Shown here one piece after another: positions 1 through 10,126 of a DNA stretch of 64,000 nt. A program made the translations under genes and the position numbers. The DNA comes from Caprimulgus europaeus (Eukaryota; Chordata; Aves; Caprimulgiformes; Caprimulgidae): assembly GCA_907165065.1 (NCBI GenBank), contig OU015523.1, positions 18,723,834-18,787,833 on the forward strand, read 5' to 3'. Numbering within the stretch: the first letter of the stretch is position 1; each line of letters starts with the position of its first letter. The notes under the pieces were generated by a model. The model made no database searches. It had not been told where the DNA came from and saw nothing but the letters and a program-made list of their open reading frames with translations.

Positions 1-1390
1 AGCCAGGGACGGGCGAGCAGCTCCCGGGAGCGGTCTCCGGGGCCGCGGGGACACTCAACCGCCGTCGGTCTCTCCTCTCCCTCCTTCTGCCGCTCCGCCG
101 ATACCCGGGGGATTTAGCAGAGCTCTCCCTCCCTCTGTCCCTCTGCTCCGGGCGGTGCAAAAGCGATAAACACATTGCTGCTTCTCGGTGCCAGCGGAGG
201 GCACGGGCAGCGCCCGCGGCGACCGTGCGGCCCCACGCACACGAGGAAAGGGGAGGGATGGGGTTGAGATCTGGGGGGGGAAGCTAACGCTGCCCCAGCG
301 CAGGGATCTCTGCCCCCCGCACTGAGAGGACTCTCCCAGAGAAATCCACGCTCCTCAAGCCGGGGGACGTGATCTCGATTCAGCCTTTGCACCAAAATCC
401 AGCTGAGCAAAAGGCACCCGGTCCCCGGGGCTCTTCTCAGGCGGGGCGGTGTTAGGGACCGGGTCCTCGCTCCCCGCGGCAAGCGGCGTAAATCTGGAGT
501 CGGTCTGGGCTTAATCTGGATTCAGATCTGACTCTGAGGCCCGGCCGCCAAAGATGAATGTGTCCCTTTGCCTGGTCTGTATTCCAGACCCTTACTCGCA
601 GGGGTAGCTCCCATTAAATCCAGGAAACTGCTCCCTGGAATAAAGTGACAGGAGCAAGGGTCGCAGGGCTAGGCCCCGGGGTTTATGAAGAAATCGTTCA
701 CTCCTGCTTTCCAGTTGTCGCAGAGCGAGCCTGAAAATATTTGTTTATATATGGAAATATTTGGGGGAGAAAAAAAGAAAAATAAGGAGAGCCGGCTGCG
801 AGGCGGGAGTGCTGTCCAGATGTGCTGTTTGCAGGGGCTGAGCCCAGCCAATTTCAGATCCTGCTCCACAGCAAGAAAAACCTTACTGAAGGTCCTTTAG
901 CCAGACCTAGCCCGGGGATTTTTTTATTATTATTTTTTTTTAAGTTAGCAATTGAAAACAATGTTAAAACTAGTCAGCGGGTGCGGGCTGAAGGCTGTCT
1001 GATAACGTGAACGAGCGATTTACTGGACTTTAATGCAACGTCGATTGTTTGGGGTTTTTTTAAAAAAAAACACGCACCGGAGGATTTCGAGGCTGGTGCT
1101 CTCGTAAGAGGCGAGTTTAAAGCGAATACAAGTCGCCGCTTGGAAACTCGAGCGAGGTGATGTTCCCGGGCTGCGCGGGGTCAGTTATTGTGACTGTAGA
1201 AAAAAATACGCCTGCAATTTATTTTTATGGTCTGTACCAACGGTATTGTTGAGTATTATTAACTAATTCATAATTATACCCCTATTATGCCGTCGATTCG
1301 TTCCCCCCCACCCTTTCCCCCGTTTTCTCGGGCTTCGAGAATTGAACCACCGCAAAATATTTACAGTCTCAAGTGTTTTTAAATGGGCTT

Positions 1391-1440
1391 TGTTTGTGTT
1401 TTACGGAATAAAAATCTCTATTAGTGTTTAAACAAACACC
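1391..1440. promoter_or_regulatory. Forkhead-type site cluster
   Basis: A GTGTTTAAACAAACACC core at 1424-1440 contains TGTTTAA on one strand and TGTTTGTTTAA on the other, close to the forkhead consensus. A TGTTTGTGTTT sequence lies just before it at 1391. This AT-rich patch inside the CpG domain could be a conserved enhancer. Motif match only. Confidence 0.3.
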
Positions 1441-2351
1441 ATGCCAGTCTCTTAAGCCTTCCAGATGTTTGCAATAAAATGTCAGGTTTTGCCTTTGGGA
1501 CTCGAAATAAAATTTAACTACCTTCACCCTGTAATTATTCTCTTAGCTCTCCCTCCATAAATTTATCTGCTTTCTATCAGGAGAGAAAAAAAAATCCGAT
1601 TATACACTTGGACTATAAAAAACAGCCACTATTTTCCCTCCATTTTACCAGGACTTCTTCCCAGCTTGTGTCGACACCGCAGACCGACGCGCATACAGGA
1701 TTTCTGGCTTTTCTGTTTTCGGGGCGACAGAAGGAGCCCAGGCAAAGCAGAAACACATCTGTAGGTTTCCTAAGCTTAAGGCAACAAAATGTCCTGTGTC
1801 CCTGGGCCTGTCCCCAGCTCCCCCAGCCCCGTCCTGGCCCCAGTGTTCTCGGAGGGGAGGTGAATCGGGAACTTAAATTGTCCCTGAACTTTCTCCAGCT
1901 CCGGGCGTCGGTTCTTCGCAGGCACTAATCAGACCTGACTGCATTTCGGAGCCTCCCCGTGGAGCTGTTTGGAAATAAGCAATTATGATGAATATTTCAG
2001 CCAAAGCAGGTTCCCCTAGCAAACAAAGACGAAAGTCCCGGCTAGAGACCCTTCTGCCTTCTCAGCTACTACCTTTGGACAACACGGGCGGGGTTAAAAG
2101 CTATGCATTTTCTATTTACCCAGACAAACTTCAGAACAACCCGGAGCGATAAGCAAGGATCTACATTATTTCTTTCTTCATTTGCCGCCTACAAATCCAC
2201 TTCTCTTGGCTGTCAGCAGGGTCGCCGAGTTTCTGCGGCTTTCAGCTTTCCCTGTCTACGTAAAACCCGCGGATACACACAGGCGCGCTCGCTCCCTGTG
2301 CTGTAGTCCCCGGACACAGCCTCGGGGTGCGCCCACGCGGGACACCCCACT

Positions 2352-2358
2352 TCACACC
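2352..2358 (-). promoter_or_regulatory. T-box half-site (TCACACC)
   Basis: TCACACC on the plus strand is GGTGTGA on the minus strand, the core half-site bound by T-box proteins. Motif match only. Confidence 0.2.
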
Positions 2359-2439
2359 CACGGGCCTCCCGGGACCCACTCCTGGCTGCTGCTGCTCCTG
2401 CCGCCTCTTTTTTAATAATATGAGGTTTTTTTCTCCCTC

Positions 2440-2461
2440 CTCTTCCTCCTCCTCCTCCTCG
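2440..2461 (+). repeat. CTC/CCT trinucleotide tract
   Basis: Pyrimidine-only tract with CTCCTC repeats, following a further T/C-rich stretch from 2425. A simple repeat. Confidence 0.6.
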
Positions 2462-2507
2462 AGTGCTTTGCTCCTTGCTTGAAGTCTCTGCTGACAGGTG
2501 AATTCGC

Positions 2508-2732
2508 GTGGTTGCTGCTCTCGGGTGGCGAGAGGCAGCTCCACGGAGGACAAAGGTCGGCATGCCTCTGGAGAGCAAGTCTCCCCCAAAAAGGCTGTGC
2601 TCCCCCGAGCAGGAGAGGGATGAGGAGAAAAAGAGGTGTCTGAAGGGCCATGCCAGCCTGCTCACAGCTCACCACCCACCACCTCATCTTTCTCACAGCC
2701 ATATCTGTGTGTCCCCCACCCAGAAGAGTTGA
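2508..2732 (+). other. Small unrecognised open frame, possible exon
   Basis: A 74-codon frame on the plus strand encodes a charged internal stretch (KSPPKRLCSPEQERDEEKKR) less repetitive than the usual island reading frames. I know no protein with it. The minus strand is also open here. There is no supporting splice or promoter evidence, so this is only a candidate. Confidence 0.12.
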
Positions 2733-2959
2733 CAAAGAGGGGGGTCGCTCACAGGAGAAGGATGGTGGCGAGGGGTAGGGGGGGCTGGGCTCCGCCGCCC
2801 CCCTGCGCGTTCCCCCGGCCCCATCTGTAGTGGGTCGCTGAGATTTCCTCGGGGCCTCCTTTTTCCTGTCCCTGCCGCCGTTTGCAGGTGGACTCGGGGG
2901 TGGTGTTGGTCGGCATGAAGGGACGGAGGGAGATACCAAAGCGGTTCTTGGGTCTGTTT

Positions 2960-3068
2960 TGTTGTGGGTGGGTGGGGGAGGGTTGTTTGGGGTTTTTTGT
3001 TGTTGTTTTGATTTGCTTGTTGGGTTTTTTTGTGTGTGTTTTGGGGTTTTGTTTTTTGTTTTTTTTCC
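2960..3068 (+). repeat. GT-rich low-complexity tract
   Basis: About 110 bases almost without A or C, made of GGGTTTTTTG-like units that end in an eight-base T run. It leaves a spurious Gly/Phe/Leu/Val-rich open frame on the plus strand. Confidence 0.6.
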
Positions 3069-4014
3069 CCTAGAAATAAACTGCCCTTATGGGATTTCGG
3101 AGGAGGTCTACAGGGCTAGGGGACCCCGAAAGGAGCGGGGAAAAGCCGGCAGCGGGGCTGTACCTAAACCAGCTCTAGGACACGAGCTTTAACCAGACTC
3201 ACTGTCAGAGCCCGGCCACACGAGCCAGTCCCGGGGAGGTTGCTCATCGAGCGACAAGCATCTCCCAGAACCCGAGGGGCTCAGCCCTACCGTGCTTGGG
3301 CTCAGCACCGCTATTGCTCCGAGCCCGCACTGGGCCGTGGGTCCCTCCCCGCTTTCCCCACGCCTCGGCGCGGTACGGCCGGAGGGATGTGAGGAGCACC
3401 GGGAAAGCCGGGACGGGGCCAGGCATGGGGCAGCCCAGGCGCGAATCCCGGTGGGAAGGCTTGAGTCTAAAAGGTAACTAAAAGGTGACTAAAAGATTTT
3501 AGTCTAAAAAGTGTTCCGGCAAACAGCATTTACACGGCGGCGCGTTGAAGAGCTCCTTCGCAGATTATCGGCGCTATTATAATTCGGAGTAGGTTGAGGG
3601 TTTTGAAGTTTTAGGAGGTCTTTTTTGTTTGATTTTTTTTTCCCCCAGCCCCAAACTTGCAGGATCGAGTGTCACGGGTGAGGAGATCTGAGGCTTCATG
3701 CCCGCACGGGGCTCACGCTACCTTGCAGCCGCCCCAGCTGAGGCTGTCGCGCTGGGAGGAGGAACGGGAGAGACCAAGTTCTGCTTTCACCCACCCCCGG
3801 TCCAGGCCAGACCCACCTGGCAGCCACGCTCCCGCCTTGTCCCCACACCTCACACACACGCCAAAAGAGCGGAGTCCCCCAGAAAACGCACAATGGTTCT
3901 CGTATGGGGCGCTGGAGGTGGACAAACGGCCCCTTGTTACCGAGACGGGATGCGAAATTCTCTTTTCCAGGGGAGAAAGCCGAGCTGCGCACAGAATTTC
4001 AGTGTGTGTTCAGT

Positions 4015-4045
4015 CAAAAAAAAAAAAAAAAAGAAAAAAAAAGAG
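4015..4045 (+). repeat. A-rich tract
   Basis: Two runs of A joined by a single G-containing interruption. A simple repeat. Confidence 0.6.
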
Positions 4046-5381
4046 GAATTTTTTTATTTCTCTTCAAGGCACAGCTCTTTGAACTAAGGGAGGTCTGTGA
4101 GCTCCTCTACCTCATACCTGATGTGTTACACTGTAAACAATCCCGTTTAGGGCCGATCCTAAAACGCAGCGGGGTTTAATAGGACTATTCAAAAGAGCGG
4201 TGGCTGCGGGATGTGACCAGTCTGCTATCGCAAATAAGCGTTTATCCCACCGCGCTACCAGCCCTCGGCACCAGCACAGGGGCAGGACAGCGGTCCACGG
4301 CCTTCACGACGGGCAACGCACCCGGTATGACACCAGGAACTTCAAATACGAGTAGTTTCGCCCCACGTGAAACGTGATTGCTGTATAAAGCAGGCACGCC
4401 AGCTCTGGTCCCCACAAAATGGCCATGACCCCTCGGGTCCCGGCCCGGGCTCCTTTTCTGCATTGCAAACCTCGCCCGCTCTTGCTCCGCGCTCGGAATT
4501 TACACACATTTATTATTAAGTGACTTTTTTTCCGCTTCTGATACTGTTTTTATTAGTTTCTAGTAACCAAAACGGCACTGAGGACTGGGCTATCCCAGAG
4601 GTAAATTTTGGGCTGTCCCGGGAGTGTTTGCCCCTCGTGACTGCAGTCCCTTCTTTGCCGTATGCCCTGCCGGCCCCGCGGGGCTTTTTCCCGGCTGGAA
4701 GACAGGAACCTTGAAGCGAACGGACGGCGAAGGGGCATGCCGCGGTAGGGCACCCAGCTGGACCTTCATCTCTCCCTCGGCACAGCCTTCTCACCTCCTC
4801 ACAGCTTATCCCAGTTACTCCCATCAAACGCGCAGAAAACTACAAAGATCCCCCACCCGCTCCCGCATCGGTACTGGCAGCTTTCAGTCGGGGTCACTTT
4901 CTACCGCGATATTGATATCACAAGTGTATTTATCTTCTCTTTCCATGCCCCGGAGGCGACCTCGCCCCGAAGCGGCAATCCCGCGACCCCGGCAGCGTGT
5001 GCGATGCTCCCCCCGCCGCAAGGCCTCTCCCTGCCCCCGTCACTCCCCCGGTGTGTCCCTGTCAGAGGGGACACGGAGTCGCCCAGGGTCCAGCCAGCGG
5101 CGTGCGGCATCCCCGCAGGAGGAGCCCGAGGGTCGAGCCGGCAGCCCACCCCCGGGGAGCTGAGAGCCCACTCCCGAGCGCTTTCAGGGCTGGGCCGGTG
5201 GGGCCGGGCAGCCGCAGTGAAGCCAGACCGAGGCCGGTGGGGGGTCGGGGGCCGGTGGGGGTTGGGGGTCTGGCGGGAGCAGGACGCCAGAGCTGCAGGG
5301 CTCCGCCGCGGGAGTTTCCCCCGCCCCCGCCGCCCTCTCACGCATTGACTCTTTTCAGGCTCTGGCAGAACAACGTTTTGC

Positions 5382-5405
5382 GGGTGGGGGGTGGGGGGTG
5401 GGGGG
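5382..5405 (+). other. G-quadruplex motif
   Basis: Four G runs (3, 6, 6 and 6 bases) are separated by single T residues, an almost ideal short-loop G-quadruplex pattern on the plus strand. A weaker G-rich stretch lies nearby at 5234-5268. Confidence 0.6.
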
Positions 5406-5457
5406 TGTGCAGCAGCCAGCTTCTGTCCGCAGGGGCCGAATCGCAGGGACATCCCCG

Positions 5458-5473
5458 CAGCAGGGGGCAGCGG
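5458..5473 (+). promoter_or_regulatory. CTCF-like site
   Basis: CAGCAGGGGGCAGCGG matches the core of the vertebrate CTCF motif (CCASNAGGGGGCRSY type) on the plus strand. It lies 50 bp from a G-quadruplex motif. Binding is not shown. Confidence 0.35.
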
Positions 5474-6180
5474 AGCCCCCCGGCTGGCCGGGGTAAGGGC
5501 AGGCGGCCCGGCAGCGCTTCCCGAGCCTGCCCGACGTGGGCGCAGCAAATCGGGAGGTTTCGTGTGAAACCAACGCGGGCGGCTCAGCCGCAAAGGGCTC
5601 CGGCTTTGGGAAAAGCACCGCTGGCAGCAGGCGCCGGCTCTCGCCTGGCACGGCCGGCCGGCTGCGGTGGGGCTCCGGCGGTCGAGGTGGGAGAGCCGGA
5701 GGCAGAGGGGACAGCAGCCCGCCCACGGGAGAAGGGGCAACAAAGCGAATTTAGAGCGGGATCTGGCAGCTCCGCGCAGATCGGGGCGCAGAGCGGCTTC
5801 ATCTCCCCGGGGGTGATGGCCCAGAGAGGGAGGGAGACCCGCTGCAGGGCTCGGGCCCGCTGCCCATGCAGAGGGGTGTCCAGCCGCGGTTTTTTCGTGC
5901 GTGGGTGGCAGGCGGTTAAATAGGTACTCCTGACTTTGGGCTTCAGTCAGGCGGGACCAGCATGACGAGAGCGGCCGCACAGCAACCAGACAAAGCCAGC
6001 CTGTGCCACACTGCAGCCGTGCTCGGGGAATAGGGGTTCTGCCTTTGGAAAACAAAAACACAATAGCAATTAAACGCTCATCTGAGCGTGACTGCTTGTT
6101 TGGCAGGGACTGACCGGAACCTGGAGGCTTTCCCCCTCTCCAGCACACACATATGCCCCCGTTACCCCTCCTGTCCCATC

Positions 6181-6187
6181 GGTGTGA
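6181..6187 (+). promoter_or_regulatory. T-box half-site (GGTGTGA, in GGTGTGAAA)
   Basis: GGTGTGAAA is the extended T-box half-site, the best match of the six in the CpG domain. Motif match only. Confidence 0.28.
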
Positions 6188-6879
6188 AAGGCGTCCCGCA
6201 CCGGGACGTCCCGCCGCAGGAAAGCTTTCCAGCGAGAGAGAGGGATTTGTCCCCAGTTCCCCCCCCACCCCGGGGGGCGGGACATGCGCAAGGGGGACAA
6301 GTGTGGCCTCTTTAAAAAAAGTAGGGCCGAGCAATAGCCTCAGAGTCAAAACTGCCCCCGTAGCAATCCTGGTTGGAAGCTAGTCTGAATTTACAGATGT
6401 CTTGTTGCAGAGGGGTCCATTTGTTAAGATCCCCCTGTGCCTTGATAAATCCTGCCCTGCCGCATTTGCTCACTCTGCGTTGATGTGGTTTCTCCTCTTG
6501 CCTTTCAAGATTATAAAATTCTCTCCCTTCCCCTCTTTTCCCTCTAAAGCTGGGTTTCAGAGGAATGTTGGCTAAACCTCCTCATCTGCTGCTTTCTTTC
6601 CCCTGCGATGGCAAATTCGGCGTCATTTGTGGACTTGCCCAATGCAAACATTGCATTAAGAAGTATTTCGAGGCATTTTATTATTGCTCTGCAGTCCTTT
6701 GATGTGGTCTATAGGCACCAATTGTTGATGTCTCCCTGTGACTCCTCGGTGTCAGCATCTCGTTTCTGTCGCTTTCCCCTCTCTGTCCCCCTCGCCATTT
6801 CTCCCCGTTTAAAAATACGGGTTTTGAACGGTCACGACAGATCCTGCCACCTCACCCGTGGGTCAGTGCGGTCCCATTT

Positions 6880-8620
6880 CCCAGGGTAGGGCCACTTCTA
6901 GCTGTACCGGGCTGCCCCCTCCCCTGGAGATCACTGATTTCCCCGCCCGCAGCTCCCGCCCCAAGGCTGCGGTGTGAGGCGGCCGTGTGCCTGGCCGCCA
7001 GCCGGCAGGTCTCCGCCTGTCCTCCGTGGGCATCTCGTCTTCCCGCTGCCGCGTGCTGCTCTCCCCGCACCCCTGCCCAGCCCCGCCTGGACTGCGGGGC
7101 TCCCTGAGGGGGAGGCAGCGAGCGGCCTGCACCGCGCAGGGGGACGGGGGGCTGCGGCAGCGACTGCTCCGTCGCTTCCGGGGCCACCCCGGCATGACAC
7201 ACCAGCCCACGCGTGAAGGTGCCTGCCCTGCGCTGCCTGGGCGCTTCGCCTAGCGACCGGCGGCTGGAGCCGTCTCGCTCCTTGGGAGCAGCAGGGTCGG
7301 AGCCAGGTGTCCGAGCTGCCGGTGGCTCGCGTGGGTCCTGGTGGCTTTACACCGAAATGCTGTTGGCAGACGGCTGCTGTGGGTCCATCTCCACCTGCGC
7401 CGAGGGAGAAGTGCGCATCCTGCGCACCCCCAGGCACGCAGAGGCAGAGCCCGGGCCGAGCTCCCTCCAGCGCGGGCAGCCGGCGGGGCTGGCTCTGGAA
7501 ACACCCTCAATGGGCGCACGACGGAGACCCGAGAGAGCCTCTTCACGCTCTGCGTGGGCTGTAGGGACAGCGGGCTGACCCCGAGTCGGTACCTTCGGGG
7601 TGGAAGAGCCAGACAGCGGCAGCGATTGCCCGTCAGGAAAATCACCTGCGTTCAAACTCGGGTTCAACACAACCCACGCCGGGGACACGGCACTATTTGT
7701 TTTCCAGTGGGAGAGTGATGGATGGGCTCGGTGTGTTTCGGGACCGTCCCCTCATCCCTTCCTCGCATTTGATTTTCCTTAGCAAAATAAACTCCCGACC
7801 TCCGCACGGGTGGGTCTCTCCCGGGAGCCAAGCCCGTAGGCAGGTGGTTGTGGGTCTCAGGGGGCGGCCCAGGCAGCTCCCCCAGGCCCCTTCGGGAAGG
7901 CAGCTGGCTGCCTGCTGCTCCCAGAACTGCCCCTGCCATCACCGCAGGCCCGGTGGCAGCCGTGGCCGTGACCATGGGGACCGGGATGCTGGTTCAGGCC
8001 CCTGCGGGCAAGGGGGAGCAGACTAGCGAGAGCTGCCCCCACCCCGGCGGGAGCAGGCACCGGGTCGGGTTGGCTTTGATAACGCCACCCCACGCATCCC
8101 CCGAGCTGGCAGCGTGACAGAGAAGCGAAGCTTGTGGTTTTGTCTGGGGTGACCCATTTCTGGGGAGCGCTCAAAGAGGGTTGCCCACGCACCAGCGAAA
8201 GCACACATCTGCCGTCCGCTCCGACGAAGAGGGGTCAGGACCCTCTGCCACGCCGGGTTCTGGATCTCGCCATGTCCCCAGCCGCACTTTTAAGAGTCCC
8301 CGGGCTTCTCGCCACCCGACGTGTACGCGCCTCTCCCCGTGGCATCACGCCCCTCCGACAGCCCCGGGCAGGCGCCGGGAAGGGAAGGTCCCTCGCACGC
8401 TCCAGCCAGCCCCATGTGCACTGGCAGAGACTTTTCCCTTGTGAACGAGGAGGGGGATGGATGTAAAACTAGCCCTGAGCAGATGTTCCCGCAGCCAGGC
8501 TCGTTTGGAGAGAAAAGCCCTTCCTTCCCCGCCGCCCCATTCCTGCGCTCTCGGCCTTCGCTCCCGCCTCCCCGGGCCCTCCCCGCGCTGCCCGATGACC
8601 TCATTCCCTGCATGTTTGCC
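6880..8620. promoter_or_regulatory. CpG island core B
   Basis: A second continuous CpG-dense stretch, bounded on the right by A-rich tracts at 8647-8760. It carries a GGTGTGA half-site at 6971-6977. No exon with convincing splice sites and recognisable product was found. Boundaries were set by eye. Confidence 0.6.
6971..6977 (+). promoter_or_regulatory. T-box half-site (GGTGTGA)
   Basis: GGTGTGA core within CpG island B. Motif match only. Confidence 0.2.
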
Positions 8621-8646
8621 ATTACGCTCTGAGTTACCCAACCAGG

Positions 8647-8761
8647 TTTAAAAAAAAAAATTAAAAAATATAAATTGCTGCTTTGTGAGATCAAAGAAAC
8701 GATTTCTGGTGCATCTGGAGACTGGAAAAAAAAAAAAAAGAAAGAAAAAAAGAGAAAGAAA
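8647..8761 (+). repeat. A-rich and purine-rich tracts
   Basis: A-rich DNA at 8647-8675 and a purine-only A/G tract at 8724-8761 interrupt the CpG domain between islands B and C. Confidence 0.55.
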
Positions 8762-9752
8762 CGGCAATAGTTGCACAACTTCAAAGTGGTTTTTAACAAT
8801 GATGTTTCTCCTTCCTCTCCTCCCCAATCTTTCAAGCATCAGATAAAGACAATGGGCTCCGTGGCTGTTTTCCAAAGAAATAACCTGCCTAAAGGGCCGT
8901 ACGAAATCTCAAGTAGACAGGAAACACCTTACACGGCTTTCTTCTTGCCATCAAATAGAAATAATACGAGACTCGTCTTTCTGCTAGCCCAAATCCCATC
9001 GCTACTAAACGGCGTCTGCGGACTGTGTTATAACGTGTAGGGAAACGAGGTTCAGGCCCAGTCTTTATTCTTTTATAGAGGCTTCTAACAGCCCAGCACA
9101 TGCCCCGTATAACACAGCAGCCGTGTGTAACCCAATAACTTGTAGGGAAGGAGCACAGGGCAGCGGCGAGGGGAAGATTTCCCCAGCAGACACTCTCGGG
9201 CTTACAGGGGAGGGAGAGAGGCAGGACCCGGGAGCTGCAGAGTTTGTTCTGTTTATTGGGAGGGACATACCTGCCCCGGGACCCTCGGGATCATGGATCC
9301 CAAGAAGGGAGAAGAGAGCGGGTGGGGAAACCGCGCTTTCCTCGCTCCCTGCCGGGGTCACTTATTCGGGAGCTCGGTGGCCCCTAGTGCCATCTTTTTA
9401 GTCCGTTTCCAAAGAGAAATACCGTGACATTTCCCGCCCCTCCGTGCCCCTTAAGCCCCTGGGTCCTCAGGACGGGCCGATGCCCGCAGCGAAAGGCTAA
9501 GGCCGAAAGGGCGAGCCCGCAGAGGCGGCGGCTATAATGGCTTCGACCCTGCACTCCTGACCCTCTGCCACCCCGCACTTGTCCCTTTTGCCCCCTTAAC
9601 GACTTCGGGATCGTGCCTTTGAACTTGGAGCAGAGAAGAAGAAACCCCCACGGGCTGGGCTGTTTCCTGCGAAAGGGAAAAAGGCGATCGCGACTCTTTA
9701 GTGTCAGGAGACGTAACTGGAGCCCCGGGAGAAGAAACCTTGGCGAAGAAAG

Positions 9753-9774
9753 TTTTTATACAAAGGTATAAAAG
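9753..9774. promoter_or_regulatory. Opposed TATA-box pair
   Basis: The plus strand has TATAAAAG at 9767-9774 and the minus strand has TATAAAAA at 9760-9753, separated by six bases. The arrangement is nearly palindromic. A further minus-strand CTATAAAAG sits at 9078-9070. Such boxes in an otherwise GC-rich island stand out, but no transcript evidence exists in the sequence itself. Confidence 0.3.
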
Positions 9775-9918
9775 CAAAGAGGGAAAATGATTCACCCAGA
9801 GAGCGGCGGAGGAGAAATCGCAGCGCTTTGCTCTCTGCTCGGAAAACCAAGAGCAGCTCCGAGTTTCCCCTCCACCCCGAAAAAGGCCGAGCTGGGTCAC
9901 CGGGCGCGCAAAAGCAGT

Positions 9919-9925
9919 TCACACC
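9919..9925 (-). promoter_or_regulatory. T-box half-site (TCACACC)
   Basis: TCACACC core, 200 bp from a second copy at 10120. Motif match only. Confidence 0.2.
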
Positions 9926-10119
9926 CGGGCCCGGGCTCCGGGCCTTTAGTTGTAGGTCTGTCCCGGAGGCCACCCTTCCCTTCCCAACGCCTATTGCACC
10001 GGGCAGAGGGGCTGCGTGAGCCTCAGCTTTGCTTCGTGGCCGCGGCCTCCCCCGTCTGCTCCCCTGCCGGCCCGGGGAGACCCGGCCAAGGCCCCGCCGG
10101 TGAATGCGACACGTCGGGG

Positions 10120-10126
10120 TCACACC
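10120..10126 (-). promoter_or_regulatory. T-box half-site (TCACACC)
   Basis: TCACACCTT, preceded ten bases earlier by a GACACG stretch that could be a degraded second half-site in the same direction. Motif match only. Confidence 0.22.

Larger units (their letters stand above)
4580..6330. promoter_or_regulatory. CpG island core A
   Basis: This is the longest uninterrupted GC- and CpG-rich stretch of the window, with many CGG/CCG and CGC runs, a G-quadruplex motif at 5382-5405, a CTCF-like site at 5458-5473 and a T-box half-site at 6181-6187. Long open frames run on both strands in the same codon register. Boundaries were set by eye. Confidence 0.65.
4901..6349 (-). other. Unrecognised 482-codon open frame in CpG island
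   Basis: The longest open frame in the window. The predicted product is rich in Pro, Arg, Ala, Gly and Ser, has no domain I recognise and resembles translated CpG-island DNA. A 308-codon open frame lies on the plus strand at 4997-5923 in exactly the same codon register, which is expected when stop and reverse-stop triplets are both scarce. I regard it as probably noncoding. An exon or an avian-specific protein cannot be ruled out. Confidence 0.12.
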
